Shown here one piece after another: positions 23,914-34,237 of a stretch of 50,690 bases of DNA; the stretch's first letter is position 1; every line of letters starts with the position of its first letter. The notes under the pieces are model-generated. The model searched no databases. It had not been told where the DNA came from and saw nothing but the letters and a program-made list of their open reading frames with translations. The DNA comes from an uncultured Elusimicrobia bacterium. GTDB taxonomy: Bacteria > Elusimicrobiota > Elusimicrobia > Elusimicrobiales > UBA9959. Where the stretch lies: positions 1 through 50,690 of the forward strand of contig CAIXBR010000030.1 of assembly GCA_903917735.1 (NCBI GenBank), in the 5' to 3' direction. The translations under genes and the position numbers were made by a program.

Positions 23914-26685
23914 TTAATGCTTTACCACGAACTTCTTAACGTCTGAGGTGGTAGTATTGCCGCCGCCGTAGTCCTTTTCCAGGCGGTAGAGATATACGCC
24001 CGGCGCCAGCCTGGCCGTATTGAGCTGCGAGAGCTGGGGCCCGCCCGCCCGCGCATCCTCCAGTTTGGCCACCAGGTCCCCGACCACATTGTAGACACGG
24101 ATCTTTACCGTGCCGGGCAGCGCCATGCAGTAGGCGAAGCTAGCCGTGGCGCCTGTGGCCGGCGACGGGAAGAAGCGGTCTTTCCCGCATGCAGCTACGA
24201 CATAGTTATAGGTCGTCGGCGAGCATGTGCCCGTGATGGCCTTCACGACCAGGGGCACAGAGCCGAGTGAATGCGCGGGAGTTATAGCGGTGACCACAGT
24301 GGAGGCGGTATTGACCTTGTAGGACAAGGCCGCTATCCCGTCGAAAGTCACGCCCAGGCCGCCGAAGCCGGGGAAGTTGGCGATGTTGATTGTAACCGTG
24401 GTGCCGCCGACCGTAAACCCGGAAGCGGGATTTATGCCGGTGATCGTGCAGGCAGGCGGCAGCGCGGGCTTGCCTATCTTGGTTATAAAGGCGTCGTACG
24501 TGCCCCCTCCGCGCGCCTGCTGGAATCCGCCTGCTACCAGGGGGAAAGTTGCGGCGTCTGAACTTGTATAGCCGGCCACATAGATATTCTTTGCGCTGTC
24601 CAGGGCCAGCCCCATGGCATAGTTCTGCGTGGTTCCGCCCAGGTAGGTCATGAATTTGAAGCTTCCGCCTGTGTTATCGAGCTGCACTACGAAGGCGTCC
24701 GGGCTCCCCTGGAACGCGGACCCCCCAATGGCGGGAATGTCTCCCCCCGTGTTGGTCCCGGTAACATAGGCCTGGCCTGCGCTGTCCACCGCGATAGCGG
24801 TGGCACGGGTATCGCCCGAACGGCCGAAATAGGTGGAATACACGCCATCGGTCGCCCCGGTCATAGCGGTACGAAGCTTAAACACGAACGCCGCCGGGTT
24901 GCCGGACATCGGCGTAGTCTGAGCCCCTCCAAGCCTGAGCGCGTCGTATCCGGCGAGCCCCGGGCCGGGAAAATCTCCGGAATAAGTGTAGCCGGCGATA
25001 TAAACGTTGGCCGGGCTCGCGCCGTCCACGGCGATAGCTGTGCCGATGTTAATGCCGGAGCCGCCTATGTACGTTTTATATAAATAACTGCTTCCGGCCG
25101 GGTTCAATTCAGCTATAAACGCGTCATTTGCCCCGCTTACGGTGTTCTTAAAAACATTAGGCCAGTCCGAAGCGGTTAAGAACGCATCCTCGGTTCTGCC
25201 GGTAACATAGGCGTTGCGGGCGCTGTCGACGGCAATCGCGTACCCGAAAGTCTCCCCCGCGCCGCCTAAGTAGGTGCCATACACCTGGGCTAATGCCGCG
25301 CTGAACTTCACCACGTACGACTGGGTAGCGCCGGCGCCGGCGTGGGGCTGGGCCGCGCTGAGCAACGGCAGGGCCGGGTAAACGGGGAAAGTGTTATCGG
25401 CTAAAGACTGGGTAGTCCCGGTCACATAGACGTTGTCGGCCCCGTCGATGGCGATGCCGTAGGCGAAATCGTCGAAGCCCCCGCCGAAAACATTCGCGTA
25501 AGCCAAGGTCGGCGACGTGCCGCCGGCGTCATCAATGCGCGCCACGAAAGCGTCGTTCCCGCCCCCGGTCCCTACTCCGGTCCCGACCAAGGCTGTATAG
25601 GGAAAATCCGCGCTGGCGGTCGTGTCGCCCGCAACGAATATTCTATGCGTCGCGCCGTCGACCGCGATACCGCGCACGACGTCATTTCCTGAACCGCCGA
25701 AATAGACCGACCATAGCTTCGCCGTGCCGGCCGGGTTGACCTTGGTAACGAATACGTCCGACAGCACTTTCACCGCTGTGCCGGTTTTAAGCGGCAGATT
25801 CTGGGTTCCCGCCGTCGGGAAAGCCGCAGAGGTGGTAGTTCCGGTCAGATAGGCGTTTCCCGCATTATCTACCGCGATCGCATTGGCGTAATCCTCCTCC
25901 GCGCCGCCAAGAAAGCTGGAATAGGCCAGCGAGGGATCGATTACCAGTTCTTTGCTCTTTATATAGTTTCCCACTTCGAACCGGGCATGGCTGTTGGCCG
26001 TCAGCACGTAACGCCCTGTTACGGGGACCCGCCGGTTGTCCAGCACCTGGTACAGCCGGGGGGCCTTGTAGGTGAGCTCACCGCCCTCGGCGCGCAGTAC
26101 CAGGTCGCCCCGGGTATTCAGGCGGAGCGCTTCAGCGCCTTCAAACCCCATGAGTATGCGCCCGGGATTAGCTCCCGGCGCCACTACAAAGTCGTATTCC
26201 ACACTGCCCTTGTCGAAGCGGTAGACCATGTCGATGCCGGGATAGACCTGGCCGAACTTCACCTTGGCGTACTGCTCCACGCCTGTCTGCCATTTAGAGG
26301 GGTCGCTGCCGATAAAATAGCTGGTACGCCCCGGCAGGATCTCCAGGCCCCGGGCCGAGGGGCTGGCGTTGGCGCCTTTCAGTTTCATGCGCACCACTCC
26401 GGACCGGCGCCCGGCCGCGGCAGTCCCGGGTATGACAAGTACGGCTTCGGACCCGGTTAGATACAGGTTGTAGCCGCCGGCGCGGGTAAAAAACTTGACC
26501 GAAGCGTCGGTCTGGCCGCGGTTGACCTCGAAATACATAGGGGTCTTTAAATGGCCGTTAGGCAGCGTCGGCGCGCGCGGGGATGACAGCGCCGCCTCCG
26601 CGTAGCCGGAACCGGAAAGACCGGTCAGCAAAGTAATCGCCATGAACAACCGGCATAGCCGTAGAACCGATTGGATAAAACTCAT
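23914..26685 (-). CDS. Large secreted SBBP-repeat beta-propeller protein with IPT and C-terminal sorting-like domain
   Basis: 923-residue surface or secreted protein. After the signal peptide (to about residue 31) comes the NRGQTDASVKFFTRAGGYNL-type N-terminal domain. From about 255 to 740, roughly nine SBBP repeats follow (AIAVDNAGNAYLTGTT, GIAVDGATHRIFVAGDT, ALDSAKNIYVAGYT and others) that should form a beta-propeller. An IPT/TIG Ig-like domain (ITGINPASGFTVGGTTVTI) and a last domain with VKIRVYNVVGDLVAKLED and LAPGVYLYRL complete it. The last domain resembles type IX sorting or FlgD-like Ig domains. It precedes a PorV-like gene in the same operon, suggesting cargo and carrier. Confidence 0.85.
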   Translation of the reverse strand: MSFIQSVLRLCRLFMAITLLTGLSGSGYAEAALSSPRAPTLPNGHLKTPMYFEVNRGQTDASVKFFTRAGGYNLYLTGSEAVLVIPGTAAAGRRSGVVRMKLKGANASPSARGLEILPGRTSYFIGSDPSKWQTGVEQYAKVKFGQVYPGIDMVYRFDKGSVEYDFVVAPGANPGRILMGFEGAEALRLNTRGDLVLRAEGGELTYKAPRLYQVLDNRRVPVTGRYVLTANSHARFEVGNYIKSKELVIDPSLAYSSFLGGAEEDYANAIAVDNAGNAYLTGTTTSAAFPTAGTQNLPLKTGTAVKVLSDVFVTKVNPAGTAKLWSVYFGGSGNDVVRGIAVDGATHRIFVAGDTTASADFPYTALVGTGVGTGGGNDAFVARIDDAGGTSPTLAYANVFGGGFDDFAYGIAIDGADNVYVTGTTQSLADNTFPVYPALPLLSAAQPHAGAGATQSYVVKFSAALAQVYGTYLGGAGETFGYAIAVDSARNAYVTGRTEDAFLTASDWPNVFKNTVSGANDAFIAELNPAGSSYLYKTYIGGSGINIGTAIAVDGASPANVYIAGYTYSGDFPGPGLAGYDALRLGGAQTTPMSGNPAAFVFKLRTAMTGATDGVYSTYFGRSGDTRATAIAVDSAGQAYVTGTNTGGDIPAIGGSAFQGSPDAFVVQLDNTGGSFKFMTYLGGTTQNYAMGLALDSAKNIYVAGYTSSDAATFPLVAGGFQQARGGGTYDAFITKIGKPALPPACTITGINPASGFTVGGTTVTINIANFPGFGGLGVTFDGIAALSYKVNTASTVVTAITPAHSLGSVPLVVKAITGTCSPTTYNYVVAACGKDRFFPSPATGATASFAYCMALPGTVKIRVYNVVGDLVAKLEDARAGGPQLSQLNTARLAPGVYLYRLEKDYGGGNTTTSDVKKFVVKH

Positions 26686-26855
26686 TTTTGTGCCCCCTTA
26701 CTATTTTCCGAAGTTGCGATGATATTTAAGTATATCCCATCCCCTGTCCCGTATCTATTAGTACTTCTGCCCGGGCATCACTGTAGTATTACGGAAGGCG
26801 CGGCTCATGGACGGCGGCTGGTATGGGCCGGGCCGGCCGCAGGTTTGCGGCGCTA

Positions 26856-26915
26856 CGGGGGGGTAAATCTTGGAAAATCAGCAGGCGGCCTCAGATGGGT
26901 TAAGGGTGGTGCCTA
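26856..26915 (-). pseudogene. Relic of an IS91-like transposase 3' end
   Basis: Minus-strand translation reads LTHLRPPADFPRF, clearly related to LLTHLGLSADFSKCKPAP in the gene at 27633 and to the C-terminus of IS91-type transposases. The rest of 26686-27303 holds small hairpins (TAAAACCGC/GCGGTTTA near 27065-27084; GAGCGAAA/TTTCGCTC near 26979-27004) and a family B fragment, but no gene. Confidence 0.45.
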
Positions 26916-27099
26916 CGGCTTGGGGAGAAAAGTGGTCAAGTCTTTCCTTTTGACCCTGGCCACGGTGAGGACCGGCGAAGAGCGAAATACAATTATGTTT
27001 CGCTCCCGGTCCGCAAGACCGCAGGCAATTTCATCGTAAGCGAAATTACCGAGGTGGGGTCGCGTAAAACCGCTATGCGGTTTATCCGTGACTGGCCGA

Positions 27100-27184
27100 C
27101 CGCGTACCCGCGGCGGGCTCTGTCGGGATGGAGCGAAGCGACAGTTCTCCGTGCGCCGCTTGCGTAAGCTCGGGCATCCGGCGC
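27100..27184. repeat. Repeat family B, partial copy
   Basis: CGCGTACCCGCGGCGGGCTC, then GATGGAGCGAAGCGACAGTT and GCGCCGCTTGCGTAAGCTCG. Shares blocks with 20215, 22841 and 31566. Confidence 0.65.
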
Positions 27185-27303
27185 GTTTTGCTACCCGGCC
27201 CCCCCGTCCGCCCTCTCCAGCTCAGCTATCGCGCATTATGTTCCTCGTTAAAAAGCAGGAACCGCCATGGCTGGCGATCCTTAGTTACTACGAGCTCTAA
27301 CTA

Positions 27304-27642
27304 CTAATTATTTCTGACTGCTTCCTGAAGCAAAGCTATAAGCCGGTTAGCTTCCGCATTCGAGAGCGATATCGGGAGCATTTGATAACTTAAAACACTT
27401 CTGGCAACCAACTCCAAGCCGACTGCGTTCCCGGAAGATGCGTCGCCAAGAATGTGCACTTTCACCGCGCTCTTTATCATAGAGCCGTTGTTACCTGCCA
27501 CTTCCCCCACCGTCCGTGTAATAGGCGCCTCGAATAACGCGGCCTTAAAACCACCATATTTAAATATCCTGTAAACGAATGTAACTACCACCCCCGCGAA
27601 AACCGTAAAGAATAACACAGGAAATAAATTTTTTAATTCCAC
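27304..27642 (-). CDS. Small single-helix membrane protein, unknown
   Basis: 112 residues from a GTG at 27642 preceded by GGGAGGGCTT. An N-terminal transmembrane helix (LFPVLFFTVFAGVVVTFVYR, 6-25) is followed by a soluble domain with LGDASSGNAVGLELVARSVL and a C-terminal helix (SNAEANRLIALLQEAV). No family recognised. It overlaps the end of the transposase-derived gene by 10 bp, so both may be read together. Confidence 0.55.
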   Translation of the reverse strand: MELKNLFPVLFFTVFAGVVVTFVYRIFKYGGFKAALFEAPITRTVGEVAGNNGSMIKSAVKVHILGDASSGNAVGLELVARSVLSYQMLPISLSNAEANRLIALLQEAVRNN

Positions 27643-28028
27643 AAGCCCTCCCTAAATCCGGAAACTATTTGCTTATGGAATTGTAATATATATCTTACCG
27701 TCGCCTTCCCCACAGGAACGTAACAAGCGTTTGTGGAGGGAAAAGGTACCAGGAGACTTTTTACACAGGTTTGAGACGCTTCAGGGGCAGGTTTGCACTT
27801 TGAGAAATCAGCGGACAACCCCAGGTGGGTTAAGAGGCGCACAAGTTCTTTGTCATTGAGGATAACTGCAACGGGCTTCATTACCATTTTATATTTGGGA
27901 CAGATCAGTGGAAACACTTCAAAAACCCGTGCCAGACAGGCGGACCAGGAGTTAGCCTTCTTTTTGAGCTTATCGACATTTTCCTGAAGGACGACCCGAT
28001 CCGTTTCCTTTGCCGCTTTCGCCGCCAT
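27633..28028 (-). pseudogene. IS91-like transposase C-terminal remnant
   Basis: 131-residue open frame. Residues 26-75 (ACLARVFEVFPLICPKYKMV and RLLTHLGLSADFSKCKPAP) align with the end of IS91-type transposases, where RVFEVDPLxCPxCGxxM and ILxHLGL are typical. The zinc-knuckle CPxCG is broken to CPKYK and everything N-terminal is missing. The last 55 residues are unrelated. It may still be expressed, but it is best read as a decayed mobile-element fragment. Confidence 0.6.
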
Positions 28029-28161
28029 CAGGGGCCGCAGTGGGGATCTGGGCGCTAGCGCGCTTGTAGTATTGAATTAGTCAGTTCCTTGTATCTTGTA
28101 TGCCAATACGACCCGTTTTTAACTTTTTTCCTTGCCGAATCCCAATAAAATTCCGAAAAAA

Positions 28162-28193
28162 TGGCATAGGGTATGCTTGGCATAAAAAATGCT
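28162..28193 (+). promoter_or_regulatory. Tandem sigma-54 promoters of the Cys-rich secreted protein
   Basis: TGGCATAGGGTATGCT (28162-28177) and TTGGCATAAAAAATGCT (28177-28193) each have GG and GC separated by 10 bases, and lie head to tail 16 bp apart. The second is the better match. No TTTTCA-type enhancer pair is visible upstream. Confidence 0.75.
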
Positions 28194-28244
28194 CTGTGAT
28201 GAACATGAGGGTGCAAAAAATCTCAGAACATAGCAAGAGGAAAT

Positions 28245-28862
28245 ATGAAAAAGAGCAATATACTGATAGCGGTCTTCACGGTGACTCTGGCGGCAGTTTC
28301 GGCGGCTAAGGCGGAGATAGGGATCGACTTTGACGGCAAAACAGGACGCGCCGTGAACTTTGCGGATGAACTTAAGGATAATGACGCAAAAGCCGTTCCC
28401 GTGCCCCAGAAAGCCGATATGGCGGCCGCATTTAAACCCGGCCTGTCCAATAAGATCTACAGCGAGGACGGCGTGCAAAAGAAGAACCTGCAGGTAAAAT
28501 ATTATGTGCAGGTCAAAGCGGCCGGGGCGGATTCCAAGGATCTCTGGGCCGTAGGGAAGGACAGTAAAGTATACGCCCTCGGCATGGCGAGGACTTCTCC
28601 CGAGTTCGCCTCGCCGAATAAGCTGGCGGCCGCTATCTCGCCCTTCGGGCGCGCCACAGGTGCGGCGGACAGCCGGTATTCCTGCAGGAACGGCTGCCAC
28701 GATAGCACTACGTATGTCTGCGTGAACGGCAGGGCGAACGAGTGCGTGATTACCCAGTGCGGCGAATGCTACGTAAATTCGGATCACGAGTGCGACTGCA
28801 ACTGGGATACGACCAGCTCTCCCCATGGCTGCACGGATACCGGTAATCCTTGCAACAACTAA
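28245..28862 (+). CDS. Secreted protein with cysteine-rich C-terminal domain
   Basis: 205 residues, no family recognised. Signal peptide MKKSNILIAVFTVTLAAVSA to about residue 23, then mature N-terminus EIGIDFDGKTG, whose DFDG recalls the secreted protein at 4447. Residues 25-140 form a plain domain with no cysteine. The last 60 residues hold ten cysteines (147, 151, 159, 167, 172, 175, 183, 185, 196, 203), enough for five disulphides, rich in Asn, Asp, Gly and Thr. SD AGAGGA precedes ATG 28245. Expression is from tandem sigma-54 promoters. It may be a disulphide-knotted effector or toxin-like peptide released from a propeptide; untested. Confidence 0.75.
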   Translation: MKKSNILIAVFTVTLAAVSAAKAEIGIDFDGKTGRAVNFADELKDNDAKAVPVPQKADMAAAFKPGLSNKIYSEDGVQKKNLQVKYYVQVKAAGADSKDLWAVGKDSKVYALGMARTSPEFASPNKLAAAISPFGRATGAADSRYSCRNGCHDSTTYVCVNGRANECVITQCGECYVNSDHECDCNWDTTSSPHGCTDTGNPCNN

Positions 28863-28897
28863 CCCGGCCCCCAGAGACTTCGGCAAGAAGGATAAAA

Positions 28898-28932
28898 GAA
28901 GAACCGCCCCCCGGTCACGGAGGCGGTTCTTA
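28898..28932 (+). terminator. Intrinsic terminator
   Basis: AAGAACCGCC and GGCGGTTCTT form a 10-bp stem about 36 bases after the stop of the Cys-rich gene. Confidence 0.8.
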
Positions 28933-29056
28933 TCTGTGGGCGCAGGGAGTGCTGTTTACTATCTTCCCAAACGCAAACAAAGAGGACACTAATCCATCCC
29001 CGGCTTGGTATTGCAGAACGCGATATCTTCCTGAAAGCATTTTTTACTGAAAACTC

Positions 29057-29083
29057 AACCCAGACCCTGACAGTCTGGGGGTT
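29057..29083. terminator. Stem-loop, possible terminator before the IS
   Basis: CCCAGAC (29059-29065) pairs with GTCTGGG (29073-29079), followed by T-rich sequence. Lies in the gene-free stretch 28863-29197. Confidence 0.5.
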
Positions 29084-29197
29084 GCTTATTTATAATTAGA
29101 TAAAATGAACGAGCCAGCGGCCCCCAGTAGGTTATAATAACGCGGGTTATTCCGGGGAACCGGAACCTATCCGCATATAACACGGAGGCGCTGACTC

Positions 29198-30301
29198 ATG
29201 AACAATTATACAACAGTGGTCGGGCTGGATGTCCACAAGGCATCTATAGTGGCGGCAGTGCTGCCCTATGGTCGCAACGAAGTAACAGAGAAGCTCAGCA
29301 TAGAGAACCATCCGAAGGCCGTAGAGAAACTGGTGAACCGTATCACCCGGCACGGCCCCGCGGAGTTCGTCTACGAGGCGGGGCCCTGCGGTTACCAGAT
29401 ACAGCGGCAGATTTCGGAACTTGGGCACAAATGCGCGGTTATTGCTCCGTCGCTTACACCGGTTCGTCCCGGGGACCGGGTAAAGACCGACACACGCGAC
29501 GCGGAGAACCTGGCACGGTTCTATCGGACCGGCGATCTGACGGAGATACTCGTCCCCACGTGCGAATCCGAGGCGGCACGGGATTTGCCGCGGGCCCGCG
29601 AGGACGCGCTTCAGGACAGGCTGCGCGCCAGACACAGGCTGTCGAAACTCCTGTTAAGGCAGGGGCGGGCGTACCAGGGCACGAGCAATTGGACTACCCG
29701 TCACCTGGAATGGCTGAAGAGTCAAAAGTTAGAGTGGCCGGCATTACAGCAGACGTTCGAGGCCTGCCTGAGGGCGCACGATGATGCGCAGGCGCGCCTG
29801 GAGACGCTTGAGCAGCAGACGCACGATCTGGCCCAACAGCCGGCGTATCGCACCGCGGTGAATTACCTGAGGACACTTAAAGGGATAGACACGCTGGGTG
29901 CATTGACATTGGCTGTAGAGGTACAGGATTTCCGGCGCTTCATGAAAGCGGGCGAGTTCATGAGCTTTACGGGGCTGGTCGGTTCCGAATACAGTTCCGG
30001 TGAGAACGTGAAGCGGGGTAGTATCACGAAGGCCGGCAACGCTCATATCCGTCGTGTGCTGGTGGAGGCGGCGTGGGCGCAGCGCCATTGTGATATAGTG
30101 AGCAAGCCATTGGCTGAGCGGCGCAGGGGATGCCCGCCTGAAGTCGTGGGGATAGCGAAGAAAGCACAGACGCGGCTGCACAGGCGGTACTTAAGAATGA
30201 CGGGCAGGAACAAGCCGTATCAGGTGACCGTTGTGGCGGTGGCGCGGGAACTGGCCGGATTCGTGTGGGCCATCGGGCAGCACATACCGGCTGCGGAGTA
30301 G
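29198..30301 (+). CDS. IS110-family DEDD transposase
   Basis: RNA-guided recombinase-type transposase of the IS110 family. The N-terminal RuvC-like DEDD domain shows Asp11 (VVGLDVHK), Glu60 (FVYEAGPCGYQ), and the Asp pair in VKTDTRDAENLARFYRTGDL (about 96-115). The C-terminal Transposase_20 domain has LKGIDTLGALTLAVEVQDF, with the conserved serine region FTGLVGSEYSSGENVKRGSITKAGN around 257-282, the proposed catalytic Ser segment. Length 367 aa is within the family range and the frame is intact. It starts after ACGGAGGCGC. The enzyme probably still works. Confidence 0.92.
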   Translation: MNNYTTVVGLDVHKASIVAAVLPYGRNEVTEKLSIENHPKAVEKLVNRITRHGPAEFVYEAGPCGYQIQRQISELGHKCAVIAPSLTPVRPGDRVKTDTRDAENLARFYRTGDLTEILVPTCESEAARDLPRAREDALQDRLRARHRLSKLLLRQGRAYQGTSNWTTRHLEWLKSQKLEWPALQQTFEACLRAHDDAQARLETLEQQTHDLAQQPAYRTAVNYLRTLKGIDTLGALTLAVEVQDFRRFMKAGEFMSFTGLVGSEYSSGENVKRGSITKAGNAHIRRVLVEAAWAQRHCDIVSKPLAERRRGCPPEVVGIAKKAQTRLHRRYLRMTGRNKPYQVTVVAVARELAGFVWAIGQHIPAAE

Positions 30302-30574
30302 AGACGGTTAAAGAGGAGAGTCATGGTCCCGGAGGCGATGCAACGGAACGGAGAACCCTCGTTGATTCCTTGTGCAATGGATGAGAATCTATGACGCACG
30401 AACTTAGATCGAGGCAGCTCCCGACGAATCATAATCATGCGAGCTCTGTCCGCTTTTGGCGGATAATCCGCGAATATCAGGATGATTCACCGTCGAAATA
30501 CGCTTCGATTCCGCGGCCATGGCTTTCCCGCGACGGACCGGGAAGAAGGGTGAGCTAAAAACCAACGGGCTTGA
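30302..30574 (+). ncRNA. Candidate guide (bridge/seek) RNA region of the IS
   Basis: IS110-family elements encode a guide RNA in their non-coding end, and in the IS1111 subgroup it lies 3' of the transposase. This 270-base segment contains no gene but several short inverted repeats, such as CCGCTTTTGGCGG (30449-30461). Position supports the call; boundaries and loops cannot be set from one copy. Confidence 0.4.
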
Positions 30575-30588
30575 CTGGCTCGTTCATA

Positions 30589-30622
30589 TCAGGAATCAAG
30601 GCACCAGCGTCCCCCTTCCCGC
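30589..30622. repeat. Repeat family A, single arm beside the IS
   Basis: TCAGGAATCAAGGCACCAGC and GTCCCCCTTCCCGCC: the right arm of family A, starting one base after the IS inverted repeat. The left arm is not found on the other side of the IS. Confidence 0.6.
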
Positions 30623-30678
30623 CCGCGGTTTTTTTTGCCCGGGCGGGGAGGCAAAGGTTATAATAGGCGGGATGGGGC

Positions 30679-31557
30679 ATGGAGGGAAATGTGATACGCG
30701 GAACTGAGCCTGAGCAGGAAGTTAAAAAGGAAAGGAAGAAAGTGCGTCCTTCCAGGCTTATTTCCAAGGTCTGGAAAGGGCTTAGACATAATTACTGCTT
30801 CGACATGGCGGCGGAGCTGGGGTTTTATTTTCTTTACTCCCTTTTTCCCTTGCTCATTTTCCTGGCGGCGATGACCAGCTTCCTGCCGATAGCCTCCAGC
30901 CCGGGGAAGGTCCTTGCCGCCGCGAAAGAATTCCTGCCGGACTACCTCTTCACCCTGGCGGGGCCCACGCTCATCGACCTCATTTTTACACCCAGAAAAC
31001 TACTGGCGGCCGGAACCCTGGCCCTGGCTTTCTGGTCCGGGTCTTCCGCCATCTCGTCCCTGATGGCCGCGCTCAACAGAATACACTGCGTCCGCGAACA
31101 GCGCTCTTACTGGCGGACCACCGGAATCTCCCTGATCCTCACTATCACAATGGTCGGCGCCATCCTTACGGCGGTGACACTGGTGGTGACGGGGCCCGTA
31201 GTCGGAAACTGGCTGATAACCAAGGTGGGGTTTTCGTCCTTGCTGGGAATGGCTATCTGGGGTTTCCGGTGGGGAATATGGGTAACGCTGATGTTCCTGG
31301 TGCTGGCGATGCTTTTCAGCTACGGACCGAACATCCAGCGCCCTTTCAAAGTGTTCAGCCCAGGCGCCTTTATCACCCTGGTCGGACAGTTCATTTTTTC
31401 CGAGTTCTTCCGGTACTATCTCGAGAACTCGGGCTCCTTCAACGTGTTCTACGGCGCGGCGGGAGGAATAGTAGGCTTGATGTCCTGGCTGTACATGATG
31501 GGCCTGATGATCCTGGCCGGCGCGCAGGTCAACCACGAACTGGGCAAGATGAACTAA
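30679..31557 (+). CDS. YihY/BrkB-family inner-membrane protein
   Basis: Six-helix membrane protein of the YihY/virulence factor BrkB family (once called ribonuclease BN). Family motifs: DMAAELGFYFLYSLFPLLIF (37-56), LMAALNRIHCVREQRSYWR (about 130-148) and FGAAGGIVGLMSWLYM-like ending, here YGAAGGIVGLMSWLYMMGLM (about 259-278). Length 292 aa is typical. The start is uncertain: ATG 30679 or GTG 30691, the latter with GGAGGG 4 bases upstream. TATAAT at 30659-30664 is the likely -10. Molecular function is not established for the family. Confidence 0.88.
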   Translation: MEGNVIRGTEPEQEVKKERKKVRPSRLISKVWKGLRHNYCFDMAAELGFYFLYSLFPLLIFLAAMTSFLPIASSPGKVLAAAKEFLPDYLFTLAGPTLIDLIFTPRKLLAAGTLALAFWSGSSAISSLMAALNRIHCVREQRSYWRTTGISLILTITMVGAILTAVTLVVTGPVVGNWLITKVGFSSLLGMAIWGFRWGIWVTLMFLVLAMLFSYGPNIQRPFKVFSPGAFITLVGQFIFSEFFRYYLENSGSFNVFYGAAGGIVGLMSWLYMMGLMILAGAQVNHELGKMN

Positions 31558-31565
31558 GGTGGTAC

Positions 31566-31702
31566 AAGGGTATGGGTTCGGCGGGCCCTGTCGGAAGGAG
31601 CCGCTTGCGTAAGCGCGGCAACTGGGTGGCCGAAGGCCCCTGCAGTGAGAGGAGCGCGCGCACGGTGTGCGCGACGCGGTGCCCGCCGGGCCCATACCCT
31701 TG
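31566..31702. repeat. Repeat family B copy (full length)
   Basis: AGGGTATGGGTTCGGCGGGC at the left and GCCCGCCGGGCCCATACCCT at the right are imperfect terminal inverted repeats 137 bp apart. The interior has GCTTGCGTAAGCGC and GCGCGCACGGTGTGCGC hairpins. A compact MITE-like or structured element. Confidence 0.75.
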
Positions 31703-31732
31703 GCAACCCCATCACCGAGTTGCCTTCCTAAT

Positions 31733-31766
31733 AAAAAGCCCCGCCTTTCTACGGGGGCTTTTTTGT
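31733..31766. terminator. Bidirectional terminator
   Basis: AAAAAGCCCC...GGGGGCTTTTTT stem-loop between YihY (+) and isocitrate dehydrogenase (-), with A and T runs on both sides. Confidence 0.88.
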
Positions 31767-31780
31767 GCCGTGAGGACGGC

Positions 31781-34182
<2,402 letters not shown>

Positions 34183-34213
34183 GCACGCCCGTCAAATTTA
34201 GTATAAATATCAT

Positions 34214-34219
34214 TATAGT
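34214..34219 (+). promoter_or_regulatory. -10 element for gene at 34238
   Basis: TATAGT 18 bases before the ATG, with Shine-Dalgarno CGGAGG at 34224-34229. It is divergent from the icd promoter. Confidence 0.45.
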
Positions 34220-34237
34220 TCACCGGAGGAAAAGACC

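Larger units (their letters stand above)
29105..30587 (+). mobile_element. IS110-family (IS1111-type) insertion sequence
   Basis: A DEDD transposase gene is bracketed by a perfect 13-bp inverted repeat: ATGAACGAGCCAG at 29105-29117 and its complement at 30575-30587. Short (sub)terminal inverted repeats are a hallmark of the IS1111 subgroup; true ends are probably a few bases outside. There is a long non-coding segment 3' of the transposase, and the right end abuts a family A repeat arm at 30589. Total size is about 1.5 kb. Confidence 0.75.

Noticed and set aside
28093..28106. Minus-strand TTGGCATACAAGATAC as a sigma-54 promoter for the transposase remnant
   Set aside because: The -24 half is perfect, but the -12 GC is replaced by AC, so it is at best a decayed element.
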